From Muscardinus avellanarius (lineage: Eukaryota > Chordata > Mammalia > Rodentia > Gliridae): a stretch of 64,000 bases of DNA. Each line of letters begins with the position of its first letter. Position 1 is the first letter of the stretch. The stretch lies in the NCBI GenBank assembly GCA_963383645.1, contig OY726557.1:153507201-153571200 (forward strand), given 5' to 3'. The notes below the pieces were generated by a model. The model was not told the DNA's origin, searched no databases, and saw only the letters and a list, made by a program, of their open reading frames with translations. Below, piece after piece: positions 1 to 10,560 of this stretch. The translations under genes and the position numbers were made by a program.

Positions 1-188
1 AAATACTCAAATGAAAAAAAATAATAAGGAGGATTACTTGGAAAATACTCAAACTATTCATTCTTCAAGGTATTCTAAAATATGAATTAAATGTGATTGG
101 CAGAAGACTTACATTATACTAAATTGGTTCTCAGACTAAAGTCTTACCACTGAAAGTATAATCCAACAGTGTCAGCATCACCTCAACA
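1..188. other. Unique AT-rich sequence
   Basis: No repeat, exon or RNA gene recognised. If the exon at 3117-3338 is real, this is intron downstream of it. Confidence 0.5.
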
Positions 189-192
189 CTAT

Positions 193-231
<39 letters not shown>

Positions 232-411
232 GTGTTACTAGGGATGGGACACAGGGGCTTTCTACCTTGGGGCTACACTCCCAAACCTATTTTATACTTT
301 ATTTAGAAACAGGGTCTCACTAAGTTGCTTAGAGCCTCACTAAGTAGCTGAGGCTTCAAACTTGCAGGATCCTCCTGTCTCAGCCACCCAAGCATGTGCC
401 ACCACTCCCAG
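189..411 (-). mobile_element. B1-dID SINE with (TTTA)n tail
   Basis: An antisense SINE beginning with a TTTA tract (189-230), then the ID half (GGGGCTACACTCCCAAACC) and the B1 half ending GTGCCACCACTCCCA. The tetranucleotide repeat is the A-rich 3' tail of the element read backwards. Confidence 0.85.
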
Positions 412-827
412 AAACATCAACACTTTTAATAAGTAAGACAACCTGGTCCTACTTCTCATCTTTGAAAGCGAATCCATATTTTAACAGGATTCCTAAGTGA
501 TTTGTATATGCATTTAAAATCAAAAGGCATGAATTTAGAAAATTACTTTTGTTGTTCCTACCTAGGATGTATTTGCCTATATTGAAATAGCTAAAACTCA
601 TTATTATTTATAAAGTAGATATAATGTTCAAGTGTGTGGCCATTATATAAAATAAAAAAATCTTGATGAAGACCTTCCAGTAAAATTGTCTCATCTGTGT
701 CAGAAATAGTGCTTCTACTGAAAAATCATGCCATTTTATGTTTGATTATTATGAAATGATTTGGCATCTAATTAATCAAAATGGGACCAGTCAATAAAAG
801 GCATATAGATATTCTATTGTTAATGAC

Positions 828-965
828 TATTTGTTTATTTATTTATTTATTCATTTATTTTGCAGTACAGGGGATGGAATCCAGGGGTATTCTACCTTTG
901 AACTACACCCTCTGCCCTATTTTAATTCTTTATTTTGAAACAGGGTCTCACTATAATTTTCCTGT
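828..965 (-). mobile_element. B1-dID SINE, 5'-truncated
   Basis: ID half (GTACAGGGGATGGAATCCAG ... CTACACCCTCTGCCC) plus only the first part of the linker and B1 half (GAAACAGGGTCTCACT). The rest of the B1 monomer is missing. Preceded by a degenerate TTTA tail. Confidence 0.8.
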
Positions 966-1887
966 ATTCTAATCCATACTTTCTTTCTAAATTTTATTTA
1001 TCATTGTAAAACACCTTAAATTTTCATTTAGATCAAGAGAACAAAAGGGAAAAATACTAGTTGGTAGTGAATTAAATCAAATATGATAATTAATAGTTCT
1101 GGATACTCAATATATTACACCCTTATGTCACACTCCACAAAATAACAATACCTAAGAAACATGTACCCCAACACATCTTTGTTTGATGGAGTATAACATT
1201 AGATTTAGTATAGTAACAATTTTAAAATTTACACTAAGTAGTTTGAAAAACAAAACACTTTTAGAGTGCTAAAACATCAGATAAAATTTAAATGCCAACA
1301 CTATAGAATTATGTTCCACGGAGTGACATATTCATATAATCAAGAGGAATGAGTTTTCCTATATCTGGTACCACAACCTAATTAGAAGTTTCATCTTTGA
1401 CATTAGAAATTTTCCAAGTCATTTAGTTCTTACAAAATGTATCTTTGATGTTTTCTCTTTCATCAGTCACAAATTAAATGTTACCCAAAGTATACTGATC
1501 ATAAAACAGGAGACATGCAAATTAAAACTGGCTATACTATATGTTACCAGGGTGTTCATATGCAAGACATTTATGCACTCCTAATTTTCTATTTGTGTAT
1601 AACAGTAACAATATCCACCTTCATATTTGTTGAGGAAACTGAAATAAACTATATACAAAAAGATTGGCATTGAACCTAGTAATAATGAGGTACTAGTATA
1701 ATTCCCTAGTTGTGAATTACCCTTATATTTTACTGTTAGTATGTTCAGGAATGACTGAGAAAGAGAACATCTGGAAAATGTATTTTTAAATCAAAATGTT
1801 AATAGTTGAGAAATAGTTCTTACATTAATTGATACCTTAATATTGAATACTTAGGTTCTTTCTTATTTTTGAGTAAAAATAGTATTA
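966..1887. other. Unique AT-rich sequence
   Basis: No recognisable exon or young repeat. A weak MIR-like patch may lie near 1610-1690 (GAGGAAACTGAAATAA) but is too short to call. Confidence 0.45.
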
Positions 1888-2092
1888 AAACATGTGGTGG
1901 AAGACTCCTATATTCCTAGTACTTGGGAGGCTGAGTCAGGAGGCTCACAGGTTCAAGGAAACCTAAGCAAGTAGTGAGACTCTAATCAACCTATCTAGAT
2001 CATGTTTCAAAATAAATACAAAATAGGGCTGGGAGTGTAGTTCAGAGGTAGAATGCCTCAGGGTTCAATTCCCAGCACCACAAAAAATTAAT
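1888..2092 (+). mobile_element. B1-dID SINE, full length, diverged
   Basis: Sense copy: CTAGTACTTGGGAGGCTGAG in the B1 half, GGGCTGGGAGTGTAGTTCAG and GGTTCAATTCCCAGCACC in the ID half, short A-rich tail. Confidence 0.85.
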
Positions 2093-2341
2093 AATGCTAA
2101 GTCTATAAATACATCTTTGCATACTGATTATTATATTCTTGCATAAAACATATATCTAGAAATAAAACCACTAGATTGAATAATATGGATGTTTCAATGC
2201 TACTAATATTTATTGTCAAATTGTCATTTAAAATATATCTTTTTTCTTCCAGTTAATGAACGTATTTAGTTTAAATCCTAAATTAGGATTGATATTGAGT
2301 TTAATTACATGATAATTAAATGCATCAAAGATCTTGGGAGA

Positions 2342-3091
2342 TGTTCAGAACAAAAGATAAGGTTATGATCAAGATGGCCTTAACATTCCCCTTAGCTTGG
2401 TAAACTTCAGTTTTCTTCCTGACCAGTATATTGACTTCCCTTTTTTTAGAACATTTATTTTAGAAGCTTGCAGTTATAAATTCATTCTCAGGCCCTTTGA
2501 GATATAAATCATCGTCCAGTCTCTTGCCATTTTTATAAACCGGCAATGTCGGCCACAATACCTGGGAACTATTCATTTGAAATGCAATTCTCAAGAAACA
2601 AGGTCTCATCTCCCAGTCTCCAAGAGAGGGTAGGAGCCTAATTGTCATATACACCAATTAATAAACACATATGGCATAATCACACTGGCCAAGCCCTCCT
2701 TTTTATTTTAATTTTTTTTTTTTTACAGTACTGGGGATGGAACCCAGGGGTATTCTACCTCTGAGCTGCATGCCCAGGCCTATTTTTTATTGTTTATTTT
2801 GAAACAGGGTTTCAATGAATTGCAAAGGGCCTCACTAAATAGCTGAAGCTGGTCATGAACTGTGTTTCTCCTGTCTCAGCCTTTCAAATGCTGTGATTAA
2901 GAGTGTTCCACCTGCCCAACCAAAGCCCTACTTTTAACTTCTCCAATTTTTCCTACCTCACCCTCCCTCTTAAAACTCCCTTGCCTTCAGTCATGCTAGA
3001 GTTAAGTTCCGTCTCTTTCCTCTACTGCAGCTATCTTGACCTCTGCTTCAATAGCCTTGAATAAAGTCATCTTTGCTTGTTTAACTCCACA
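2342..3091 (+). mobile_element. Solo LTR, probably class I (ERV1-like), split by a SINE
   Basis: Starts near TGTTCAGAACAAAAG and ends near TTTAACTCCACA. The right part has retroviral R/U5 features: a C/T-rich tract, CTCTTAAAACTCCC, GGTCT/CTCTTTCCTCTACTGCAG-like sequence, and a GAATAAAG poly(A) signal shortly before the end. A minus-strand B1-dID SINE (2703-2921) interrupts it. No internal retroviral region and no clean target-site duplication was found. The short minus-strand open frame at 2460-2657 lies inside it and looks incidental. Family assignment is from general LTR architecture only. The other reading is an unclassified old repeat. Confidence 0.5.
2703..2921 (-). mobile_element. B1-dID SINE inside the LTR
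   Basis: T-rich tail, then GTACTGGGGATGGAACCCAG and the full antisense dimer. It divides the LTR-like repeat into 2342-2702 and 2922-3091, so it is younger than that LTR. Confidence 0.85.
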
Positions 3092-3116
3092 TTTTCAGGT
3101 TTTCTCTGACACTTAC

Positions 3117-3338
3117 CATCTTGTTTGAAGGCATCTGAAGAATGATAAAGACTGATGGGGGAATAATAATGTTGAGCTGCACCTCGCCAGCTGGGTGAAG
3201 AGACACTCAGAGTTCCTAGAGAAGGGCTGCTGTATCTTGGTCTGGCATTGGAACCAAAGAGTGATGAAGATGAACTCTTCTTAATTCTTAGCAAAGCAGC
3301 ATATGAAGTAGGGAGACCAGGAAGAGCTTTGGAGTACT
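3117..3338 (-). CDS. Internal coding exon, Ser-rich segment, gene not identified
   Basis: Read on the minus strand, a pyrimidine-rich tract ending in TTTTCATTTCTAG is followed by 222 nt open in one frame, then a consensus donor (GATG then GTAAGTG). The exon starts with the last two bases of a codon and ends with the first base of another, so it is symmetrical (phase 1-1) and could be skipped without a frameshift. It encodes about 73 residues, roughly a quarter of them Ser. A basic patch (RIKK) precedes five consecutive Ser, then come three Ser-Pro sites (SSP, SSP, YSP) and an aromatic YYSP stretch. No transmembrane segment, signal peptide or catalytic motif is visible, so it looks like a disordered, phosphorylatable linker. 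The base mix is less AT-rich than the flanks. I do not recognise the protein. A processed-gene fragment is less likely because both splice sites are present. No other exon of the same gene was found in the window. Confidence 0.72.
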
Positions 3339-5047
3339 CTAGAAATGAAAACAAAAATAAAAAAGTTCTGAGGAGATAGATTTATTTTATTTCTATAAAG
3401 TTGTTTCTTGTGGAGATATTGTAGAAAATCTTCCTTAGAGCTGTAATTAAATTTATACTGTACTGTGAGCATAAAAATTGTTACCTTTATATTTAAAACT
3501 TTTAAGAAAAAAAATCTACTGTTTGTAATATTGAGCATCTATAAGAAAAGAGAAATGAACACATATGAATAAAGAAAATATAGTAAGGGGAGAAGAAAAG
3601 AAGGAAGGAAGGCCCAAAACTCAAGCCTTATACTTTCTTCATGAGGAATACTTTTGAGTTTCCTTAATGTTATAATAATAATCCCACATATATTAGATCA
3701 CTTCCTTCTTTATAATTAAAAATGGTAAAAAAGTAAAACTTTCTCACATATGTTCTATAAGTATAGATTGAATCTTCATCACCTAAAATTTATCATGTAG
3801 TAGGAAATGTGTCTAAGGTAGCATATATATTTTGTCTAAGTTGTAAGTGTTACCTCATAATCTAGAAAAGGTCAAATTAACTGTTCAATATAAAAGAACT
3901 TGAATAGAATTTCCTTATGTTTTGTTATATAATTTATATAACTGAATATTATCAAGTGGGGATACCATTATAAAAGTTCACTTTTACTGATTACTGAGAA
4001 TGTCTTATCCAAAATTTATTTAATTCTCATTGTATTTGGCTAGAAAAGATGTGTATAGTACCTGAAAATGGTTATATCAACTCTCCTTTATGTTCATATG
4101 GGAGACTAAGTTCTGTACATAGATCATATTTTTAGAAAAATACAAGCTATTATGATACATTTTAAAGACCAATTAGAAATGGAAATTTTTTTCTACACCT
4201 AATACCAATTGAACTGGATACTTTTCTGATCCTGGAAATACTTTTAAGAATTAAGCATTTTTGTCGAGGGTATATGATATTTGAACCTAATGGATGACTT
4301 AAGATAAAAGCAATTTGTGTTTGTCAGTAATCTTTCTCTTAATTAAAATTACATAGAATCATTATACTGCCTCATAAAGATATTTTGGAATGCAAAAAAC
4401 ATTTCTGTGATTTGAAAATAACACGTTAGGTGTTAAGCATCAAATTAAGATGAACATTTTCTGTACTGTGAAATTATAAATATGATTTCTCTGAAACTCA
4501 AAAAAGTATATTTTTAGATGTTTTCCACACTTAACATGAATATGATATGTGTATTTTAAGCCCATCAGGGGTTGTTAAGAGATTCACGTCCTTTAGTCTT
4601 TGCTGTTCAAGCACAAGTCTGGTGAAGGTAGATCAATTTTAACTGAAAATAGCTAACCTCTAGTGGGCAAGCTATGTGAGAATAGATTATGAGCAGACAT
4701 AAAATATCCTCTAAAACCTGGAATTAAATGCAAGTTTTGGCACTAGAGGTATAAGGTAATGAAAAGGGAATGAGTTTTCCTTTAAGGGAGTTTGTAGTTG
4801 TACTCTTTCAACCTGTTCATTTCTCAATGCAGTCTGCTGCTTAGTGTTAACTCCCTGCCCTGCTCATTTATAAAAAGAAAAATAAAAGAAGTACCATCCC
4901 CGGGTAGTGTTAAGAATTAAAATAAAATATGAGAATATAGTTTATAGTTCTTAAAGGTAGGGAAGGGTAACCAGTAGAGAAGTAGAAAAAAACATAATAA
5001 AGTAATAAAGTTTTAAAAACGCAAACTAGAATCATTGTGTTTTTAAA
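3339..5047. other. Unique intron-like sequence left of the CA repeat
   Basis: Immediately right of the exon this holds its acceptor tract (3339-3370 on the minus strand). The rest is AT-rich with a small GAAG-rich patch near 3585-3612. No exon or SINE seen. Confidence 0.5.
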
Positions 5048-5084
<37 letters not shown>

Positions 5085-5092
5085 AAAAAAAT
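5048..5092. repeat. (CA)n microsatellite plus A-run
   Basis: About 16 CA units followed by a run of A. Unlike most CA tracts here it is not attached to a SINE. Confidence 0.95.
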
Positions 5093-5277
5093 ACATACTG
5101 TTGAAGAGGTATAGAAATTGGCCTGGGACATTTGCATAAACAGAGATGAGCCAAATGGTGACTTGGCTGTTTGATCAACACTAGGGCTTCTTTGTTATGT
5201 ACTCAGTTGCATCTGTTGTGGTAGAAACTATCTTTCTATCAACTGATGCGAACCTAAAGCTGTTACTAGAAATCTGG

Positions 5278-5810
5278 CTATTTATTCACCCATTCATACA
5301 TTCAACAGACATACTTAGAACTTAGTAGCTGCCAAAATCTGGGGATGCAAAGGTGAATACAACATTTCCCCAGTCTCAAAGGAGTTTTCATCCAGTGCCT
5401 ATGAAAGGCAAGTGCTCATGCAATGTTAATCCGCTGTGACAGAAGAATAGATTTAGGGATCTCCATTAGGACATACTTTCCAGGGAAAATTCTATCTAAA
5501 CTGGATCCTCAGAGCACATGAGCAGTTAGCTCAGGAAAGTCTGTAGTAGGGAAGGAAAGATATTTGAGCTAAAGGGAAGAAGATTTATGAAGACCTGTGA
5601 AGAAAAGGCAGCATAGTATGCTTGAACTTAGTGGATTAAAATATTCAGGATCCCAGTGTGTGAGGAGCCACATTGGAATGGAGAGAGAAGGGTGGGAAAA
5701 TCAGCGAGTGACCAATGATGAAATGCTTAGCATCCTGCTCATGTGGCATGGCTTTGAAAGGGGAGCAGTGTGAGTTTTGGAGATCGCTGGCTGCCTTGCC
5801 ATATTAGAAT
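5278..5810 (+). mobile_element. Ancient L2 LINE fragment
   Basis: Contains L2 landmarks: CATTCAACAGACATACTTAG-like opening, GGGGATGCAAAGGTGAATAC, then a G/A-rich stretch with AGGAAGG/GGGAAGAAG and GTGTGAGTTTTGGAG. The element may continue as diverged L2 to about 6600. It is a molecular fossil with no open frame. Confidence 0.6.
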
Positions 5811-6618
5811 AGGAATAAATGACGATAGACTATTCAAGGGCCCAAAGCTTTAACATATACAAAGAGTAGTTAGGAATAGAGAGATAATACATATAACAAT
5901 AAAATCAATAAGATTTGTGACTGATTAGATTAGAAACAAGAAGGAACTGAGAAACTAGGCACAGTCTGTACCACTAAACGATGGGTAATAGGGAAAACAG
6001 GAAAAGGCAAATCTTTGAGGTGAGTTCTCTTGAATTCAGCATAGGAGAGATGAAGAGCCAGAGGTGCACTTGGAAACTCACTTTGATTATAAGATCCCTT
6101 AGGTTTGTAGAAACTTATGATCAAGGTTCTGAAAACGTGAGACTGCAGGCTCCATGACATGGTTACATGGTGATCAAATAGGTAATTATTATTGAAGCTA
6201 AGAAAATAGATAAATTTGCCAAGGATATATGTAAAATCAATGTTTTGAACAGAATCATGGGGATCATCTACATTTAAGAGAAAAAGCAGAGCTATCTATA
6301 CCTGGAAAAACAAAGGGACTTTTACTGAAGAAGGGGAAGGGAGGCTTGCATTCCAGATAAGGAAGCAGCCAGTGGTGCAGATTTCAAGTGTACAGAGGCA
6401 GCCCTACAGAGAGGAGCACACAGCAGGTCAAAGCCACATCCTGCCCTGCACACAAACTAGGAAGATGTGCAGGTGAAGCCAGAGCCAAGCGTGAAGAGAA
6501 CTGTCAATGCTCAGAAAAGAGGATTGAGCCTCCATGATGCTGTTTGATACTTAGGCCTGGACCTCAGCCTGTAGTCTCCTTCACTCCCACGTACCTATCA
6601 TCCAAAGAGGGATCACCC
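5811..6618. other. Unclassified, possibly continued L2
   Basis: Purine-rich, moderately GC-balanced. Segments such as AAGGAAGCAGCCAGTGGTGC resemble internal L2 but not clearly enough to extend the call. The minus-strand open frame at 5930-6160 has no recognisable domain or splice context. Confidence 0.35.
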
Positions 6619-6636
6619 TCTCTCAAGAATATTTTT
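6619..6636. repeat. Target-site duplication, left copy (composite L1 copy 1)
   Basis: Eighteen bases TCTCTCAAGAATATTTTT, repeated exactly at 9334-9351 on the far side of the element. This marks the whole 2.7 kb as one retrotransposition event. Confidence 0.9.
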
Positions 6637-6973
6637 TTTTAATTGGTGCACTGTATTCATACATCATAGTAGGATACATTCTTTTGTAGACATACATGCA
6701 CACTTTTCCCAGTCAGCCCCCACCCAATCCTCACCCCATTCTCTACCTATCCCTCCCTCCCATGCTTGGCTTAGTAGTTGACATCTAGTATTATGGCAAT
6801 TTATCTAAAATTAAAAATGATAATCTCACATAACAGTTTCATTTGTCTGATACCAAGCTTTTGATGACTTAAAGATAACATTTCAATATTTCTTTTTGCT
6901 TTCCTTCTTACCAAAGAATATTTTTTTTCTATTTTTTAGGTGAAACTATCATATATTTATATATTTATTTTTC
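6637..6973 (-). mobile_element. L1 3' UTR of composite copy 1
   Basis: Reverse complement of this stretch ends TATGATGTATGAATACAGTGCACCAATT followed by A (written here as landmark, see 6641-6668), matching the end of other L1 3' UTRs in the window such as 10925-11245 and 62335-62640. A C-rich patch (CCCTCCCTCCCATGC on the plus strand) is the usual G-rich 3' UTR tract. Confidence 0.75.
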
Positions 6974-7678
6974 AGAAAAAAAAATCTATCCTAATATGGA
7001 ATATGGACTCTAGGTACCCAAAATGATCTTGAAAAAGAACAAAGCTAGAAGATATAGATTTTCTGATTTCAAACTATATAAAGCTACAATAATTGAAACA
7101 GTGTAGTACTATTCTAAAGGCAGATATATAAACCATTGGAGTTAAATAAAAGCCTAGAGCTAAATTCTTCCCTATATTGTCAAGTTATTTTTGACAAGGT
7201 TTCCACGAACATTTGGTGGTAGAAATATTAATCTTTTAACTAAATATTGTTAAAAAATAATAATTACATGGAAAAGAATAAAATTGGACCCTTACCTAAT
7301 CCCATATACAAATATTAACTCAAAATAGATAATAGACCTAAATATAAATCTTAAGACTATAAACTTTTAGGAGAAAATCTGGGTCATTAAACCTCAAAAC
7401 ATTGAAATTGGCAGTGATTTCTTGGATATGATTTCAATGGCACAGGCAACAGAGGAGTATACAAACTCCCTAAAAAATAAAAAAAATATTGTATATCCAA
7501 AGACAATGTAAACAGAGTTAACAGTTACTAATAGAATGGGATAAAATATTTCCAAATGCTATATCTGAAGGTATATTAATATTCCAACTAGAAATCCTAG
7601 AAATTAACAACAATAAAGGCAAACAATACCCTTTAGAGATAGGTAAAAGACTAACATAAATAATGAATCTCCACAGAT
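6974..7678 (+). pseudogene. Inverted L1 ORF2 C-terminal fragment (copy 1)
   Basis: Plus-strand sequence matches the late ORF2 region: GAAAAAGAACAAAGCTAGAAG, TTTCAAACTATATAAAGCTAC, then TTGACAAGG, then a diverged match to the segment before the ORF2 stop. It has many stops. It lies head-to-head against the ORF1 of the same element, an order that ordinary 5' inversion during insertion does not produce. Confidence 0.75.
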
Positions 7679-7719
7679 AACCAATCTTAGTTGTCTGTTG
7701 GATGGAAACTCTTGTTTCT

Positions 7720-8639
7720 CTAGTTCTGGAGTGTGTTACCTATTTCTTCTTTGTAGTTAATCTCTTTGAGTATTTTCTCTAGTGCTGGTTTTGAAGACAT
7801 AAATTCCTTCAGTTTCTGTTTGTCATGGAAGCTTCTTATTTCTCCATCTAATTTGATAGAAAGTTTTGCTGGGTAGGAAATTTTTGGCTGGATGTTGTTT
7901 TCTTTCAGAGTTTGGAATATGTTACTCCAAGCCCTTCTGGCTCTCATAACTTGGTTTGGGAAGTCTGGAGTGATTCTAATTGGTTTGCCTCTGAACGTCA
8001 CTTGGCCCTTTGCTTTTGTTGCCGTTAAGATTCTCTGCTTGGCTTCCACATTGGTCATTTTGACAATTATGTGGCGTGGGAATCCTCTTCTCCGATCCTG
8101 TCTAAAGGGAGTTCTATAAGTTTCCTGGACCTGTGTATCGACCTCTTGCTCTATGTCTGGAAAATTTTCTGCTATTACTTCCTTGAAAAGATTGTTGATC
8201 CCTTTGGTTTCACTTTCTTTTCCCTCCTCTATTCCAATTATTCTTAGGTTAGCTCTCTTAAAATGGGCCCATATTTCTTCAATGTCAGATTCCTGCTGTC
8301 GGAATTTTTTTCTAGATTAGACACTATGCGTTCATTTTTGAAATGATCATCTTCTAAGAGCGAGATTCTGTTCTCCATGTGTTCTAATCGGTTGTTTGTG
8401 CTTTGAATTGAGGCCTTTACTTCATTAATTGCATCCTTTATCTCTTTTTGGCTCTCTCTGAGTTCTTTTCGAAGCACCTCTATTATTTCTACAGTTATTT
8501 TCCTGATTTGATCTTCTAGAAATCTCTGATTTTCAGTTTTATCGGGTTCTGATGTTGTGGGGTTGTGGGCATTAATTGCTCCAGTTTTATTCCTCTTTCC
8601 CATGATTTCGGATGTTTGTGCCTTCTCTGGGTTCTTCAT
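7720..8639 (-). pseudogene. L1 ORF1 with one shared frameshift (copy 1)
   Basis: Encodes the L1 ORF1 nucleic-acid chaperone that coats L1 RNA. The first ATG of this frame is at 8639-8637. The N-terminal part is a charged region followed by a coiled coil (NRLEHMENRISLLEDD). The RRM and C-terminal domain are in a second frame (RHIIVKM, GKPIRITPDF, ARRAWSNIF, YPAKLSIKLDGEIRSFHDKQ) ending at a TAG at 7722-7720. The frames differ by one base at an A7 run (8311-8305). Apart from that, I see no stop. Without a ribosomal shift the product would lack its RNA-binding half. The symbol is left empty because this is a repeat, not a host gene. Confidence 0.85.
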
Positions 8640-9333
8640 TTGGGTCACTATAACTTCACTTAAGGTATTCTGGATCTCGAGTCAGTAGTATCTCAGACCC
8701 CACTACTCCTTTACTGGGTTTTATCACAGAGTCTCCGACCCAGAGAGTCGATAGAGGCTGCTTTAGACTGTGGGGGGTGCCAGGTTGCATGTTCTCCTAT
8801 GGTGTAATATCTCTGCCACCGCCCCTCCCCCACTGGGTCAAGTCCCAGGGAGTACAGTACTGGGATTTCTCCTCTGTGGCCCGCAATTTGACTCACTGTT
8901 CTTGAGTACGCAGATGTAGCTGTACTGGCCTCGCTGAATTTGGTGCTGCCGCCGCTGGTGGCAATATGGCGCCGCTGCTACGCCCTCGGCTGTGGGGCTG
9001 GTGTTTTACTTCTTGGTTTTGATTTCCACTCTGAATCCCTGCAGCGTGTGCTGAGCTCAGCCACTGGGATCTTTAGATGCTCTCTGCGCGGAGAAATCCC
9101 ACCTGGCTGTTCCGCAGTGGCTCACCTCGGCTTGCTGTAGCCGTCCCGTTAATTTGCCGGTGCCGCCAGCAGTATGGCGCTGCTGCCGTGTCTGCCGCGT
9201 CCTCGGGCGTGAGGCCGGTTATCTCCTCTGTGGCTCTGTTCTCAGTCCGCTTTCTCTCTGGAGCCTGGTGATTTTTTGTTTCACTGGTGATGGTGTTTTC
9301 TGGCTATGAAAGGCGCTGATTTTGTGGTAATAA
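8640..9333 (-). promoter_or_regulatory. L1 5' UTR / internal promoter region (copy 1)
   Basis: A CpG-containing, GC-richer island in an AT-rich window, with several ATGGCG motifs on the plus strand (near 8966 and 9174). Aligns with the 5' UTR of copy 2 and is truncated at the 5' end. The promoter role follows from L1 biology. Activity cannot be judged. Confidence 0.65.
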
Positions 9334-9351
9334 TCTCTCAAGAATATTTTT
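9334..9351. repeat. Target-site duplication, right copy (composite L1 copy 1)
   Basis: Perfect 18-base partner of 6619-6636, directly abutting the truncated L1 5' end. Confidence 0.9.
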
Positions 9352-9914
9352 AACTAGCCTTTTTCTCTGACATTTCTAGTTCCCCCACAACTCCATTCAG
9401 TTCTAGGGATTCTTAGGATTCTTAGGTCTCTACAGTAGATATATTAGCATACATAAATAGGAAATTTTGTGTTTAAATGATAGAACTTTGTTTAACCTTC
9501 CAACTATGGGAGGATACATTGATTTAGCAAGTGCAGTGAGCTATTAAAAGTGAAAAATAACTGCATCTCCTTGTTCGACTCAAGTATTTGAATTTCTATC
9601 AATCTGAACATTCTATCACTTTCTTTTAATGTTTTCTAGAATACCAACTCCTTTGAGATCTATAGCCTACTGATCTTAATACCTTTTCTCTCTATTGCAT
9701 CTCTCCTCTCATTTCTTCAATGCCATCTGTATCAGTCCATGACCCATAAATTTACTCCCTTTTGCACATTTGTAACCCCAATTTCCTTCACCCTTCACCT
9801 TCGATTGCTTATATGCTAAAACCTCCTACTAGCTCAAATCTGTCACCACAGTTTGTAGCTAGAGAGCCAAATATTGCTTAAAAGTCTTAATTTGTATCAT
9901 TACGATATTATGAC
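9352..9914. other. Unique sequence
   Basis: Pyrimidine-rich on the plus strand with a short direct repeat GGATTCTTA (9408-9425). No exon or repeat family recognised. Confidence 0.45.
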
Positions 9915-10560
9915 TTCATTTTGGGGGGAAGATTTCCAGGGCCATTATTGCTTGGTCATATGGTAGTTCTGTTACCAATCTTCTGAGAAACCTCCTCACA
10001 GATGGCCATAGTGGCTGTACTAGTTTGCATTTCCACCATCAGTGTAATAGGGTTCCTATTTACCCACCTCATTGCCAGAATTTATTATTGTGTTTTTGAT
10101 CATTTCATAGCAGCACAATATACAATAGCCAAATTATGGAACCAGGCTAGGTGTTCCTCAGTGGAGAATGGATCACAAAGCTTCAGTGTAGACACACCCA
10201 AAGAAAATTTACTCAGCCATAAAGAAGGACAAAAGCAAACAATTTGCAGGAAAATGGATAGAACTTGAGAATATTATACTGATTATAGTCCATTCCAAAG
10301 AATACATAGGTGTATGTTCTCTCCTATATGTGTAAACTAGAAAGATATTCAGAAATAAGGAAAACATCGAGAGTGACTGAGGGAGATTATTAAAAGAAGT
10401 AGGGATGGGGACAAAGTGAAAAATAATGCAATAATAGAAATAATGCTATGAATATATAGAACATTTCTAATTACAATCTCAAAGAGTCATGTGAAAGCAC
10501 TTTTCTGACACTCTGTACCCCCAATATGATGTAAAATTAAAATGCACCCAATTAAAAAAT
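9915..10560 (+). mobile_element. L1 3' end with 5' inversion
   Basis: 9915-10104 reads antisense to late L1 (CATATGGTAGTTCTG, ATAGTGGCTGTACTAGTTTG, GTTCCTATTTACCCACCTC). From about 10105 the strand flips to sense (CATAGCAGCACAATATACAATAGCCAAATTATGGAACC) and runs to a 3' end AATGCACCCAATTAAAAAA. The flip is the signature of twin priming. Both arms are full of stops. Confidence 0.85.

Larger units (their letters stand above)
6637..9333 (-). mobile_element. Composite ORF1-only L1, copy 1
   Basis: Minus-strand order is 5' UTR (9333-8640), ORF1 (8639-7720), a short junction, an ORF2 fragment in opposite orientation (7678-6974), and an L1 3' UTR ending GTGCACCAATT plus A-run (6973-6637). The 18-bp duplication flanks the whole unit, so the inverted ORF2 piece was present when the RNA was reverse transcribed. 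Compared with copy 2 the 5' end is about 60 bases short. It lacks the ORF2 endonuclease and most of the reverse transcriptase and would need proteins supplied in trans. The nearest established concept is HAL1 (half-L1) elements. It could instead be a subfamily already catalogued for squirrels. Confidence 0.85.

Noticed and set aside
2460..2657. 65-codon minus-strand open frame with protein-like text
   Set aside because: It lies inside the LTR-like repeat, on the strand opposite to it, with no splice sites. The apparent content looks accidental.
8940..9271. Plus-strand open frames in the GC-rich 5' UTR of copy 1
   Set aside because: Antisense to the L1 5' UTR, different in copy 2, no known domain. 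No basis for an ORF0-like claim.
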